Source of the DNA: Bacilli bacterium
Lineage (GTDB): Bacteria > Bacillota_I > Bacilli_A > RF39 > UBA660
Direction: 5' to 3'
Length of the DNA: 23,132 nucleotides
Assembly (NCBI GenBank): GCA_016283075.1
Contig: JAEEMF010000062.1
Location: forward strand, 1 to 23,132
The notes under the pieces were generated by a model that saw only the letters and a list, made by a program, of their open reading frames with translations, searched no databases and was not told the origin of the DNA. The first letter of the stretch is position 1. Each line of letters begins with the position of its first letter. Positions 15,587 through 23,114 of this stretch are shown one piece after another. Made by a program: the position numbers and the translations under genes.

Positions 15587-16340
15587 TTTTCTTTTTCCCT
15601 GTAAAGAAATTAACATCTTTTTTAAGTCTATGAACTACTGTCCAAAGTACCTTAACTAAGAAGTTCATTTTATGTCTTCTTAAGAAGATTGCTATTCTTT
15701 CTGGTTTGCTTGTCCAACTACCACTAAAGTGATGAATAGTAGCAGTATTATTTGTAAATACATTATCTTGCATATCATAACTATATGGATAGAAGTATTC
15801 TCTTGGATAAATAGTTACTTCATTATTAATAATTTGTATTTTTTCATAACCTAGTTTTAAACCTAGTGGTTTTAAAACCTTTTCAAGTTGTACTGGAATT
15901 GATATTTCAAATAAGTCCCCTGGACTCTTTGGATTAAATTTCATTTTCTTATACATATCAGTAAGCTTTTTCATATATTTATTATGTTTATTAGGACATA
16001 TTACAATAGCGGCATTAGGTCTTTTTGAATCTTCTAAACCTAGTACTAAACCTTTATCAGTAAATTCATCAAGATTTTTAAGCACTTCCATATCAGTATC
16101 AAAATAGATACCACCATATTCATATAAAGCTTTTGATCTAGCATAATCTGCAACAAATGCCCATTTTTTTTGAGCATATGCTTCTTTAATAAAATCACAT
16201 TCTTCTAAATCAACATTCTCTTCAGACCATTTCATTATTTTATAGTCTGGTAAATATTTTTTCCAACTTTCAATACATTTTTTTTCAAGTTTACCAGGTT
16301 TCTTAGGTCCAAACCAGCAGTAATGAATTATCTTTTCCAT
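15576..16340 (-). CDS. GT32-family glycosyltransferase (DXD sugar-binding domain)
   Basis: A 254-residue enzyme of the OCH1/capsule type. It begins IIHYCWFGPKKPGKLEKKCIESWKKYLP in family style (IPK.IH..WFG). The DXD region contains ADYARSKALYEYGGIYFDTD, with Asp81 and Asp83 as metal ligands. HHFSGSWTSK in the C-terminal third is the usual closing motif. Bacterial members transfer galactose, mannose or related hexoses in capsule and exopolysaccharide clusters; the sugar here is unknown. AAAGGAG lies six bases before the ATG and overlaps the stop of the upstream gene. It is soluble or peripheral, without membrane helices. Confidence 0.9.
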   Translation of the reverse strand: MEKIIHYCWFGPKKPGKLEKKCIESWKKYLPDYKIMKWSEENVDLEECDFIKEAYAQKKWAFVADYARSKALYEYGGIYFDTDMEVLKNLDEFTDKGLVLGLEDSKRPNAAIVICPNKHNKYMKKLTDMYKKMKFNPKSPGDLFEISIPVQLEKVLKPLGLKLGYEKIQIINNEVTIYPREYFYPYSYDMQDNVFTNNTATIHHFSGSWTSKPERIAIFLRRHKMNFLVKVLWTVVHRLKKDVNFFTGKKKNVK

Positions 16341-16343
16341 GTG

Positions 16344-17267
16344 TTACTCCTTTATAAATGATTCAATTAATTTTTTTGATTCTTTGTCATATTCTTCTTT
16401 TAATTTTTGATAACTTGTAATTATCTCTTTTTTATTATTAATAGCATATTCTATCTTTTTTGATATTTCTTCAATATCATCATCACTTTTAACTATTATA
16501 TTTTCAAATGCATTTGATTTATTAAAGAATAACGTATTATTTCCTAGTACTACAGGTACACCAGAGTTAAAGGAATCAAGTACATATAAATCAAAACAAT
16601 TTGAAAATTCCACACATGATAGTGCTTCACTATTTAATAAATACTCTCTAAAGTTTTTAACATTAAACTTTTTATTAACTAAGTTACTATTAATAAAGAA
16701 AAATTTAGTATATCTTCTAGATATGTTTTTTCCGTCAAGTAAGTTAGCAGTTTTACCCTTTAACATTTTAATAGCAGATAGCTGATTAAAATAGTTGCTT
16801 TGCCAGTTAAAAGGGTCTCCTATTATACCTACATAACCTTTAGTAGTTTTTACTTTACTACTACTATTAACTGTAAGTTTAATCTTTTTAATTCCTTTTA
16901 TATCTTTATATACTTCATAGATATTATCTTCTGTAAAAGCAAGTGATTTTATCTTTTTAGATCTAAGTAAATCTAAAATATATAAAAAATCATTTAAAGT
17001 TAGTTCTTCATTTAAAGTAGCTAAACCTTCTGTATAAACCATTTTAACTACTATATTAAGACTATTTAATTTACTAATAAATTTATCTATTGTTACAAAA
17101 TAGTTTTCTATTATTACTTCTTTTATATTATTTTTTTTAATATAACTTAGTAATCTATTAATAGATAATTTAGAAGGATTAGATTTAATAAAATATACAT
17201 TACTAAAGTTATCCTCTAGATATTCTTTTACTTCTTTTCTAGAAGAAACATATAAATAATTATTCAT
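16344..17267 (-). CDS. GT-B-like protein with degenerate E-x7-E motif
   Basis: A 307-residue protein whose C-terminal half aligns by eye with that of the upstream gene (17260-18429). VGIIGDPFNWQSNYFNQLSAIKML matches IGVYSANTDWRKNMMCQVAAVKLL in pattern, and SGVPVVLGNNTLFF matches VGIPCITGNNHHFF. At the catalytic E-x7-E site the upstream protein has ECAPMLPIE, whereas this one has NCFDLYVLD (Asn223, Asp231), so the key donor-binding glutamates are lost. The N-terminal domain is short and shares no clear motif. It may be a non-catalytic partner of its neighbour, as GtfB is for GtfA, or a changed transferase. The ATG at 17267 follows AGGTGGTGATAGTA; a GTG at 17279 is less likely. It overlaps the upstream stop by eight bases. 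Confidence 0.72.
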   Translation of the reverse strand: MNNYLYVSSRKEVKEYLEDNFSNVYFIKSNPSKLSINRLLSYIKKNNIKEVIIENYFVTIDKFISKLNSLNIVVKMVYTEGLATLNEELTLNDFLYILDLLRSKKIKSLAFTEDNIYEVYKDIKGIKKIKLTVNSSSKVKTTKGYVGIIGDPFNWQSNYFNQLSAIKMLKGKTANLLDGKNISRRYTKFFFINSNLVNKKFNVKNFREYLLNSEALSCVEFSNCFDLYVLDSFNSGVPVVLGNNTLFFNKSNAFENIIVKSDDDIEEISKKIEYAINNKKEIITSYQKLKEEYDKESKKLIESFIKE

Positions 17268-18429
17268 TACTATCACCACCTATAAATAACTCAACTTGTT
17301 TTTTAGTAAATAAATCATTTTGTTTTTTCCAGTCTCTATAAAGTTTAATAATTGTATCTTTTTCTTTTAAACATAACTGGATTTTATCTTTAATTTCTTT
17401 TACATCAGTTTCATTATTAATAACTAAATATTTTTCAAGTTTAGTATCTTTAAAGAAATGGTGGTTATTTCCAGTTATACAAGGTATTCCTACCTCAAGT
17501 GATTCAATTGGAAGCATTGGAGCACATTCTGAAAATGTTACATATACGTTAATATCATTTTTAGCCATTCTCTTAAGAATTTCTTCTCTTTTAATAGCTT
17601 TAGGAAGTCCTTCCATTTCAATATCAAGTGTATCAGCTAACCTTTTTGCAGATGGATTTAAAGGCACCATATCAATAACAGCATTATTAAGAAGTTTTAC
17701 TGCTGCTACCTGACACATCATATTCTTTCTCCAGTCAGTATTTGCTGAATAAACACCTATTTTTGTTTTCTTATTCTTAACGTTTGATTCATATTTCTTA
17801 CCGTCAAAATGAACTGTATTATTTAAGAATATAGTTTTAAAATTATTATATTCATAAAATGGTACTAAACTTAGTTTACAAGTAGCCATTTCTTTTAAAT
17901 AACCTTCTCTAAATAAAGTAAATATTTCTTGATTACGATTCCATCCAAAATAATCTAGTATTTGTGAATGAGATCCGTGCCAGTATGTTTTTATTTCAAT
18001 ACTAGGATTCATCTTTTTAACTTTCTTTATTACTTTCATCCAGTTATAACAAAATGCACTAAAGTATACTTTTTTATAACCATTATCAATTATTGCTTTA
18101 GATATTTTTCTAACATCTTTTAAGTAAAAAATATCAAGACAAGGAACATTATTATCAAATAGTTCTTTAGTAGCGCTTGATACTCCTAAATATTTAGGAT
18201 TATGAAATATAACATATTCTTTTCCTTTATATTCAGATAATTTATTTAAAGTGTTATTTATAGAATCATGATATTCCTTATTACGTAGCATCTGAATCTT
18301 TTTAGCAAATATACGTAAGTTCTCCATAAATAAATAATTTCTCTTTTTAAAATTTCTTTTTATATTAATAAGAGAAACATAAAATGATTCCCCAAATATT
18401 CTTTTTATAAGTCTTTTTATCTTTGTCAT
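17260..18429 (-). CDS. GT4-like (GT-B) glycosyltransferase
   Basis: A 389-residue GT-B protein, first gene of unit C. The N-terminus is basic (TKIKRLIKRIFGES) and may bind the membrane surface. The acceptor domain contains YVIFHNPKYLGVSSATKELFD and KTYWHGSHSQILDYFGW, with WHGSH at about 150-154. The donor domain has KIGVYSANTDWRKNM and ECAPMLPIESLEVGIP with an intact E-x7-E pair (Glu301, Glu309). It probably transfers one sugar of the repeat unit; donor unknown. The start at 18429 follows AGGTGCGTT; in-frame upstream starts lack a site and lie near the -10 element. It overlaps the next gene, its truncated-motif paralogue, by eight bases, suggesting co-translation and complex formation. Confidence 0.8.
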   Translation of the reverse strand: MTKIKRLIKRIFGESFYVSLINIKRNFKKRNYLFMENLRIFAKKIQMLRNKEYHDSINNTLNKLSEYKGKEYVIFHNPKYLGVSSATKELFDNNVPCLDIFYLKDVRKISKAIIDNGYKKVYFSAFCYNWMKVIKKVKKMNPSIEIKTYWHGSHSQILDYFGWNRNQEIFTLFREGYLKEMATCKLSLVPFYEYNNFKTIFLNNTVHFDGKKYESNVKNKKTKIGVYSANTDWRKNMMCQVAAVKLLNNAVIDMVPLNPSAKRLADTLDIEMEGLPKAIKREEILKRMAKNDINVYVTFSECAPMLPIESLEVGIPCITGNNHHFFKDTKLEKYLVINNETDVKEIKDKIQLCLKEKDTIIKLYRDWKKQNDLFTKKQVELFIGGDSNE

Positions 18430-18453
18430 AACGCACCTCATTGTATATAAATA

Positions 18454-18459
18454 ATTATA
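18454..18459 (-). promoter_or_regulatory. Candidate -10 of unit C
   Basis: TATAAT on the minus strand, preceded directly by TG, lies just after the unit B terminator and 25 bases before the ATG at 18429. Initiation near 18447 gives an 18-base leader with AGGTG. No convincing -35 is visible. Confidence 0.5.
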
Positions 18460-18463
18460 CATT

Positions 18464-18492
18464 AAAAAAAGAGATTTTTAAATAAAAATCCC
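18464..18492 (-). terminator. Intrinsic terminator at the end of unit B
   Basis: On the minus strand GGGATTTTT (18484-18492) pairs with AAAAATCTC (18471-18479) over a 4-base loop, with one G-U pair, followed by seven T. It starts seven bases after the GT2 stop codon. Confidence 0.8.
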
Positions 18493-18498
18493 TTATTT

Positions 18499-19446
18499 TT
18501 AAGCATTATCAATTAGATTTTTAAATTCTTCATAATCTTTATCTAAGTTATCAAATACTATTTTTTCTTTACTATCTAAATCTAAATAATTAATACTATT
18601 TTTAATAGTGTTATAGATAAGATTGTTTAGTAAATAATCTTTAACTTTTAGATAATCTTCATTATCAGAATTTATTATATAATTTGCTATGAATTTAAAA
18701 GTATGAAGATTATTACTATCAAGAACTTCTTTATCAATATTTTCGTTATTGAAGTAATTATTAACTTTTAAAATACTTTCAATATTTCTAATTAGATTAC
18801 TTTTTAAATGAGTAATACCAGTATCTACTGTTCTAAAGTTATATGTTGGAATATCTGATACTAATATTCTTTTAGCATTTTTAGTTATTTCATATAAGAA
18901 TACTATATCTTCCATCATATAAATATCTTCATGAAATCTAATCTTTTTAAGTAGTTTAGAATCAAATAGATATACCCATAAGAATGATGGTAAAGATGAT
19001 CCTACTATATATTTATTAAACTCTTTGATAGAAGATTTTTCATATAACTTCTTATATTTAGAATCTACCTTTTCTACTTTACCATCTAATTTATAAGTAG
19101 TTCTAAGTACATCTATTTTATTATCTTTAGCAAGATTTACCATTAAGAGTATTGCATCTTTTTCTAAGTAATCATCAGAATCACAAAATGTAATATAATC
19201 TCCGCTTACTATATCAAGAGCCATGTTTCTTGCTATAGATACTCCACTATTCTCTATATTAATTAAACTAAATCTTTCATCATCATTAATATATTTTTGA
19301 ATAATGGATAAACTATCATCTGTAGATCCATCATTTACTAGAATAACTTCTAAATTAGTATATGTTTGTTCTTTTATACTACTTAGACATTTATCTAAAT
19401 ATTTAGCTGTATTATATATTGGAACAATTATTGAAACTTTATCCAT
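18499..19446 (-). CDS. GT2-family glycosyltransferase (unit B)
   Basis: A 315-residue GT-A enzyme with VSIIVPIYNTAKYLDKC (4-20), VNDGSTDDS (37-45), ENSGVSIARNMALD (65-78) and FCDSDD (87-92) containing the DxD metal site. The core is an ordinary capsule GT2; it lacks the KENGGVGSARNAGLDKATG block that the two unit D paralogues share. No membrane helix is evident. AGAGG stands six bases before the ATG, and the gene overlaps the flippase stop by eight bases (ATGGATAA), so translation is coupled to the flippase. It closes unit B. Sugar and linkage are unknown. Confidence 0.9.
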   Translation of the reverse strand: MDKVSIIVPIYNTAKYLDKCLSSIKEQTYTNLEVILVNDGSTDDSLSIIQKYINDDERFSLINIENSGVSIARNMALDIVSGDYITFCDSDDYLEKDAILLMVNLAKDNKIDVLRTTYKLDGKVEKVDSKYKKLYEKSSIKEFNKYIVGSSLPSFLWVYLFDSKLLKKIRFHEDIYMMEDIVFLYEITKNAKRILVSDIPTYNFRTVDTGITHLKSNLIRNIESILKVNNYFNNENIDKEVLDSNNLHTFKFIANYIINSDNEDYLKVKDYLLNNLIYNTIKNSINYLDLDSKEKIVFDNLDKDYEEFKNLIDNA

Positions 19447-20971
19447 TATTTACCTCTTTCTTTTTTGTTAATACAAATTTAATAATACCTACTAACTCTT
19501 TAAATTCATTTGTATTTCTAAATAATAAATAGTTACATAAGTTAGGTATAATAGCTACTACTATTACTTTAAAGATAAAGAATAGTAAACCACCTTTAGT
19601 AAGTAAATAAGTAAATATTAAATAAACAATAACTGATTCAAATAATATTATTAGGGCATACTTTAAAAATGATATAAAGTATTCTTTAGAATTAGTATTA
19701 AAAGCATATTTATAAACGAAATATGGCCTCCAAATAAAGATTACCATGATTGATACTAAAGTACCTATAAATACCCCTAAAATGCCTAATTTTAATACTA
19801 ATACAATTGATACTACTAAGTTAACAACTGCCTGAATAACTGGAACATATTTATCTTGATAATAAATACCAGCTGAAGACTTAACATTATCTAGAGTACT
19901 AAGCATAGCATTAAAATAAAAGTTAAGAACAATTATTAATACTATTAAAGTACTAAAAGTAAATTTTTCTCCTATCCATAATGTAATAAATGGATTTAAT
20001 AAGAAGTAAAATGCTATAGCAGCAAATCCATATAACCAGAAACCAAAGAAATTATATATTTTAAATCTATCATATACTTTTTCTTTACTTTCAGAAGTAA
20101 TTAAATTTCCAAAAGATGCAGTAGCACTTCCTATAATTGTTATAAGAAAATTATTTACTGTATTAACAATAAGTAAATAGTTAGAATAAAGACCTACTGT
20201 TGCAATACTAACAAACTTAGAAATGATAATATTATCTGTACCATTTACTAAGTAATTACCTACTTTATGATATATAAGTCCATTAATGTTTTTATAAATA
20301 TCTTTTTTCTCTTGTTTATTAAGTTTAGACTTTTTATATTTATCCAAATAAGAATAATTTTTATTAATTCTAGAGTTTACTACTATATTTTGAATTAATG
20401 TTACAACAAAGGAAATTAGTAAATAACCAATATAATCATTATATAAGAATAAATATAATATTTGTCCTATAACAGTAATAAGTCTAAATGATGTGTCATA
20501 TATATTAAGTAAATATGATTTTTGATCTGCAAATACAAGTGTTCTTTTATATGAGAACAAATATGAATATGATGTATTAACAAGATAAATAATATAAATT
20601 AAATAAAACTTAGGAACCATTTCAGATTCTTTTATAAAGAAATGTAAAAATGGCGTAACGGTAAGACCAATTGCAAAAACAATTAATCCTATTATTAAAT
20701 AAGTCTTTTTATAATACTGCATTAAAGCAGCTATTTTCTTTTCATCATTATTTGCAAGTGGTTTATATAAACTAAATCCAATAGCAGTACCAACACCTAG
20801 TTCAGCTAAACTAAGCATAGATAAAATATTAGAAAGTAATCCATTTACACCAAGATATGTTTCTCCTAATTTATGAATAAATATCGTTCTTAAAACAAAA
20901 CTACATATTGTAGATATTAAAAGTGAAGATAATCCAATAATAATATTTGTAGCAGTTCTTTTAGTTCTCAT
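19439..20971 (-). CDS. Wzx-like polysaccharide flippase (unit B)
   Basis: A 510-residue membrane protein of the MOP/PST superfamily with about 12-14 helices. RTKRTATNIIIGLSSLLIST starts the first helix; IHKLGETYLGVNGLLSNILS and LAELGVGTAIGFSLYKPLA (roughly residues 30-80) are the characteristic conserved flippase segments that follow. It should move a lipid-linked oligosaccharide across the membrane. The start at 20971 follows AGGAAGG five bases upstream. The longer in-frame start at 21028 lies across the preceding stop codon and upstream of the extended -10, so it is unlikely. It is the second flippase of the window, paired with a GT2, and may serve a separate polymer or side-branch precursor. 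Confidence 0.9.
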   Translation of the reverse strand: MRTKRTATNIIIGLSSLLISTICSFVLRTIFIHKLGETYLGVNGLLSNILSMLSLAELGVGTAIGFSLYKPLANNDEKKIAALMQYYKKTYLIIGLIVFAIGLTVTPFLHFFIKESEMVPKFYLIYIIYLVNTSYSYLFSYKRTLVFADQKSYLLNIYDTSFRLITVIGQILYLFLYNDYIGYLLISFVVTLIQNIVVNSRINKNYSYLDKYKKSKLNKQEKKDIYKNINGLIYHKVGNYLVNGTDNIIISKFVSIATVGLYSNYLLIVNTVNNFLITIIGSATASFGNLITSESKEKVYDRFKIYNFFGFWLYGFAAIAFYFLLNPFITLWIGEKFTFSTLIVLIIVLNFYFNAMLSTLDNVKSSAGIYYQDKYVPVIQAVVNLVVSIVLVLKLGILGVFIGTLVSIMVIFIWRPYFVYKYAFNTNSKEYFISFLKYALIILFESVIVYLIFTYLLTKGGLLFFIFKVIVVAIIPNLCNYLLFRNTNEFKELVGIIKFVLTKKKEVNNG

Positions 20972-20993
20972 ACATACCTTCCTCTCAATAATA

Positions 20994-21002
20994 ATTATAT
21001 CA
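20994..21002 (-). promoter_or_regulatory. Extended -10 promoter of unit B
   Basis: TGATATAAT on the minus strand is a full extended -10, directly after the unit A terminator. Initiation near 20987 gives a 16-base leader that holds AGGAAGG. No -35 consensus is seen, as is common for extended -10 promoters. Confidence 0.6.
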
Positions 21003-21006
21003 TAAG

Positions 21007-21033
21007 AAAAAGGAAATTGATAAATCAACTTCC
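21007..21033 (-). terminator. Intrinsic terminator at the end of unit A
   Basis: On the minus strand GGAAGTTGA (21025-21033) pairs with TCAATTTCC (21012-21020), one G-U pair, over a TTTA loop and is followed by five T. The stop codon of the transferase gene (21025-21027) forms part of the stem. Confidence 0.8.
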
Positions 21034-22539
21034 TATAACCATCTCTTTATATGTATTTCCAAGTATAACTTCATTATAATATGATGACTTCTTTACAAGT
21101 TCAACATTCATATAATCTACCCCATATTTTTCAGCAAGTGTTGGTTCTTCAGAGAATAAATTTACACCAAGTCCCAAACGATTTCCTTTAATACTTACTC
21201 CTAGTGCTCCAAGTGTTGTTGGGAACATATCTAAAGTAGTAAATGTTCTAATTTTATTTTCAGGTTCTTCAACATTTATAAATGCATTGTAAACAGTTCT
21301 AGTATATAATGCATCAGATACCAAGTCTTCTTGCATTGATAAATGATCACCAGTAATAATAATTACAGTATCATTATACCAAGATTGGGTTTTAGCCCAT
21401 TCTAAGAATTCATAAATCATACCATCTGAGCAGTAGAATGAATTACCATATTTATAATTAAACTCATTATTACATGATTTATCTACATAACCATCAGTAA
21501 AATGACTATCAGCTGTAAGAAGAGTAAAGTTAAATGGTTCACCTTTTGAAGATATTTCTGTTAATTCATTTTTAGCAAATTCAAATAATTTCTTATCTTC
21601 AAATCCCCACCACTCAAAGTAGTTTTTATCGATTAATCCTTTATCTATAGCCCAGTAATAATCAAGTATTTCATAATCTCCGTGTTCAGCAAAATATTGC
21701 TTTCTTCCACCAAAATTACCATCTGAACCCATCATAATATAATTATTATAACCATTATCCTTAAGTATTTCACCTACTGAGTATACACCAGGAAATGATT
21801 TAGAATAACCAGTATAATCATTATCACCAATAATTAATTTAATAGGAACACCACCAGTTTGAGCTACCATAGCAGCAGCTGTCCAAGTAGTACCATAAAC
21901 TGATAAAGCTCCACCTATTTTATCAGTATTAGTAAAGTTTAAATTGTCTTTAGCAATTTGTTCTAAGTGTGGAGTATATGCACTATTTTGAAGGCCTCCA
22001 ACACTCTTAGAAAGTAAAGAGTTTTCTAAAGACTCTACATAAATATATAATAAGTTTTTCTTTTCTTCTGGAAATTTCATTTCAACATTTCTTGGATCAA
22101 CAAAGTTATCCAATATAAACTTTGAAGATTGAAGCTGTGATTTAACAAATTCAAATGTATTTACTCCATTTAATAAAGTAACAATTGCTATAAAAAGAAC
22201 AATAGATGAAAATACAAGTAATCTCTTACCAGTAAATAAAAAAAACTTTATTTTTTTATTATTTATATTTAATGCATATCTATTATATACATATTTAGGT
22301 TTCGAATTAATAAAATAAACAATAATACATAAGAAGAATAAGGAACTAGGTATTACCGAAAATATTCCATGTGATATAGAGTTTCCTCCAGTACCAGAAC
22401 TATATAATAAACTATATAATAATTCTTCAAATGTTACATTAGAAAAGTTTGATAAAATATAAGCATAAAAATTAATTATAAATATTCCTACAAAAAGTAG
22501 AAATAAAGCAATTATTTTATAAACTTTATTCTTTTTCAT
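21025..22539 (-). CDS. LtaS/OpgB-like phosphoglycerol transferase (sulfatase fold)
   Basis: A 504-residue membrane-anchored enzyme of the alkaline phosphatase/sulfatase superfamily. Three N-terminal helices (about 8-30, 58-77 and 104-124) precede an extracytoplasmic domain. IYVESLEN gives the metal ligand Glu169, YGTTWTAAAMVAQ (215-227) the threonine nucleophile region, TADSHFTDGY the metal ligand His346, and ITGDHLSM Asp398-His399. This set corresponds to E255/T300/H416/D475-H476 of LtaS. It would transfer glycerol phosphate from phosphatidylglycerol, either as LTA synthase or, in this setting, as a GacH/OpgB-like glycan modifier. LtaS usually has five N-terminal helices and this has three. 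No ribosome binding site is seen; the start overlaps the upstream gene by 14 bases, implying coupling. Confidence 0.87.
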   Translation of the reverse strand: MKKNKVYKIIALFLLFVGIFIINFYAYILSNFSNVTFEELLYSLLYSSGTGGNSISHGIFSVIPSSLFFLCIIVYFINSKPKYVYNRYALNINNKKIKFFLFTGKRLLVFSSIVLFIAIVTLLNGVNTFEFVKSQLQSSKFILDNFVDPRNVEMKFPEEKKNLLYIYVESLENSLLSKSVGGLQNSAYTPHLEQIAKDNLNFTNTDKIGGALSVYGTTWTAAAMVAQTGGVPIKLIIGDNDYTGYSKSFPGVYSVGEILKDNGYNNYIMMGSDGNFGGRKQYFAEHGDYEILDYYWAIDKGLIDKNYFEWWGFEDKKLFEFAKNELTEISSKGEPFNFTLLTADSHFTDGYVDKSCNNEFNYKYGNSFYCSDGMIYEFLEWAKTQSWYNDTVIIITGDHLSMQEDLVSDALYTRTVYNAFINVEEPENKIRTFTTLDMFPTTLGALGVSIKGNRLGLGVNLFSEEPTLAEKYGVDYMNVELVKKSSYYNEVILGNTYKEMVIGS

Positions 22540-22846
22540 TTATTTCTAAACTAATGCTTATATTTTTTAAAAAAAGTGAATAAATGAATGACACAACTAA
22601 GCAAATAAAAGTTGCTATAACTAAAAATTTAATTGCTACTACGTTATAACTATTAACATTTGCTTCTAGTCCCATATCATTTGAAAAATGAAAGATATAA
22701 GTAAATAAAATAACAGTTATAAAATTTGTAATTACATTTATTACACCATAATTTAGAATAAGGTCTTTAACTTTCATATTTTTTAATAAAGAATCCAATA
22801 ACTTAAGACCTATTAAACTAGGCGCAACTAAGCAGAATAATAACAT
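22526..22846 (-). CDS. Small three-helix membrane protein, unknown function
   Basis: A 106-residue protein with three hydrophobic segments (about 1-20, 32-54 and 68-93) and a short acidic tail ending LEINEKE. I do not recognise a family. It begins unit A with an excellent ribosome binding site (GGGAGG, seven bases before the ATG). Its 3' end overlaps the start of the LtaS-like gene by 14 bases. Because that enzyme has fewer membrane helices than LtaS, this protein could supply the missing part of the membrane domain or act as a lipid-channel partner; this is inference. No signal peptide cleavage site or catalytic motif is visible. Confidence 0.75.
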   Translation of the reverse strand: MLLFCLVAPSLIGLKLLDSLLKNMKVKDLILNYGVINVITNFITVILFTYIFHFSNDMGLEANVNSYNVVAIKFLVIATFICLVVSFIYSLFLKNISISLEINEKE

Positions 22847-22877
22847 AACAAAACCTCCCTAATATATTGTTATCTAT

Positions 22878-22923
22878 AAGATTGATAGTATTGCAGCTGT
22901 ATTGTTTGCCCTATCATCATCTT
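22878..22923 (-). promoter_or_regulatory. 5'-terminal stem-loop in the unit A leader
   Basis: In the minus-strand RNA AAGAT-GA-TGATAG (22911-22923) pairs with CTATCA-ATCTT (22878-22888), an 11-bp stem with a 2-nt bulge and a 22-nt loop. It begins at the predicted transcription start (about 22924) and lies upstream of GGGAGG, so it may protect the mRNA or bind a regulator. Confidence 0.5.
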
Positions 22924-22930
22924 AACGTTT

Positions 22931-22960
22931 ATTGTAGCACAACCATTAAAAAAAATGCAA
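22931..22960 (-). promoter_or_regulatory. Promoter of unit A
   Basis: The minus strand has TTGCAT (22955-22960), 18 bases, and TACAAT (22931-22936) preceded by TGC, an extended -10. Initiation near 22924 gives a leader of about 77 bases. Confidence 0.6.
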
Positions 22961-22961
22961 T

Positions 22962-22982
22962 AAAAAAAGGACATAAAGTCCT
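22962..22982 (-). terminator. Intrinsic terminator of a gene once upstream (right) of unit A
   Basis: AGGAC (22968-22972) and GTCCT (22978-22982) form a short GC-containing stem with a 5-base loop, followed on the minus strand by a T-run (22962-22968). No minus-strand gene lies between it and the window edge, so it may belong to a gene beyond the mobile-element end on the right. Confidence 0.55.
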
Positions 22983-23002
22983 ATTTTATAAGGTTGTATT
23001 AT

Positions 23003-23045
23003 AAATAGTGTTGGTGAGTGTAAATTCACCACACTATTTTTATTT
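23003..23045 (+). terminator. Strong hairpin with T-run, probable mobile-element subterminal terminator
   Basis: AAATAGTGT (23003-23011) pairs with ACACTATTT (23031-23039). After a single bulged T, GGTGAGT (23013-23019) pairs with ATTCACC (23024-23030) over a GTAA loop. About 16 bp are followed by TTATTTAT. It could stop rightward transcription from entering the ORF at 23109, as the left-end terminator of IS200 does. Confidence 0.6.
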
Positions 23046-23052
23046 ATAAAAA

Positions 23053-23114
23053 AGACATAGGTTTGATACAATGTAATTGACTATACTCACACTGAAAGGA
23101 ATAAACCTATGTCT
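23053..23114 (+). repeat. 12-bp inverted repeat covering the start codon of the edge ORF
   Basis: AGACATAGGTTT (23053-23064) and AAACCTATGTCT (23103-23114) are perfect inverted copies separated by 38 bases. The right arm includes the ATG at 23109, and the loop holds the GAAAGGA ribosome binding site. In an RNA starting upstream of 23053 the start codon would be paired. Confidence 0.7.

Noticed and set aside
20972..21028. N-terminal extension of the unit B flippase
   Set aside because: It would span the unit A terminator and the extended -10, and lacks a ribosome binding site; AGGAAGG supports 20971.
23003..23114. Riboswitch or small RNA on the plus strand
   Set aside because: No known riboswitch core is recognisable. 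The two hairpins are better explained as mobile-element control structures, although this is not proven.
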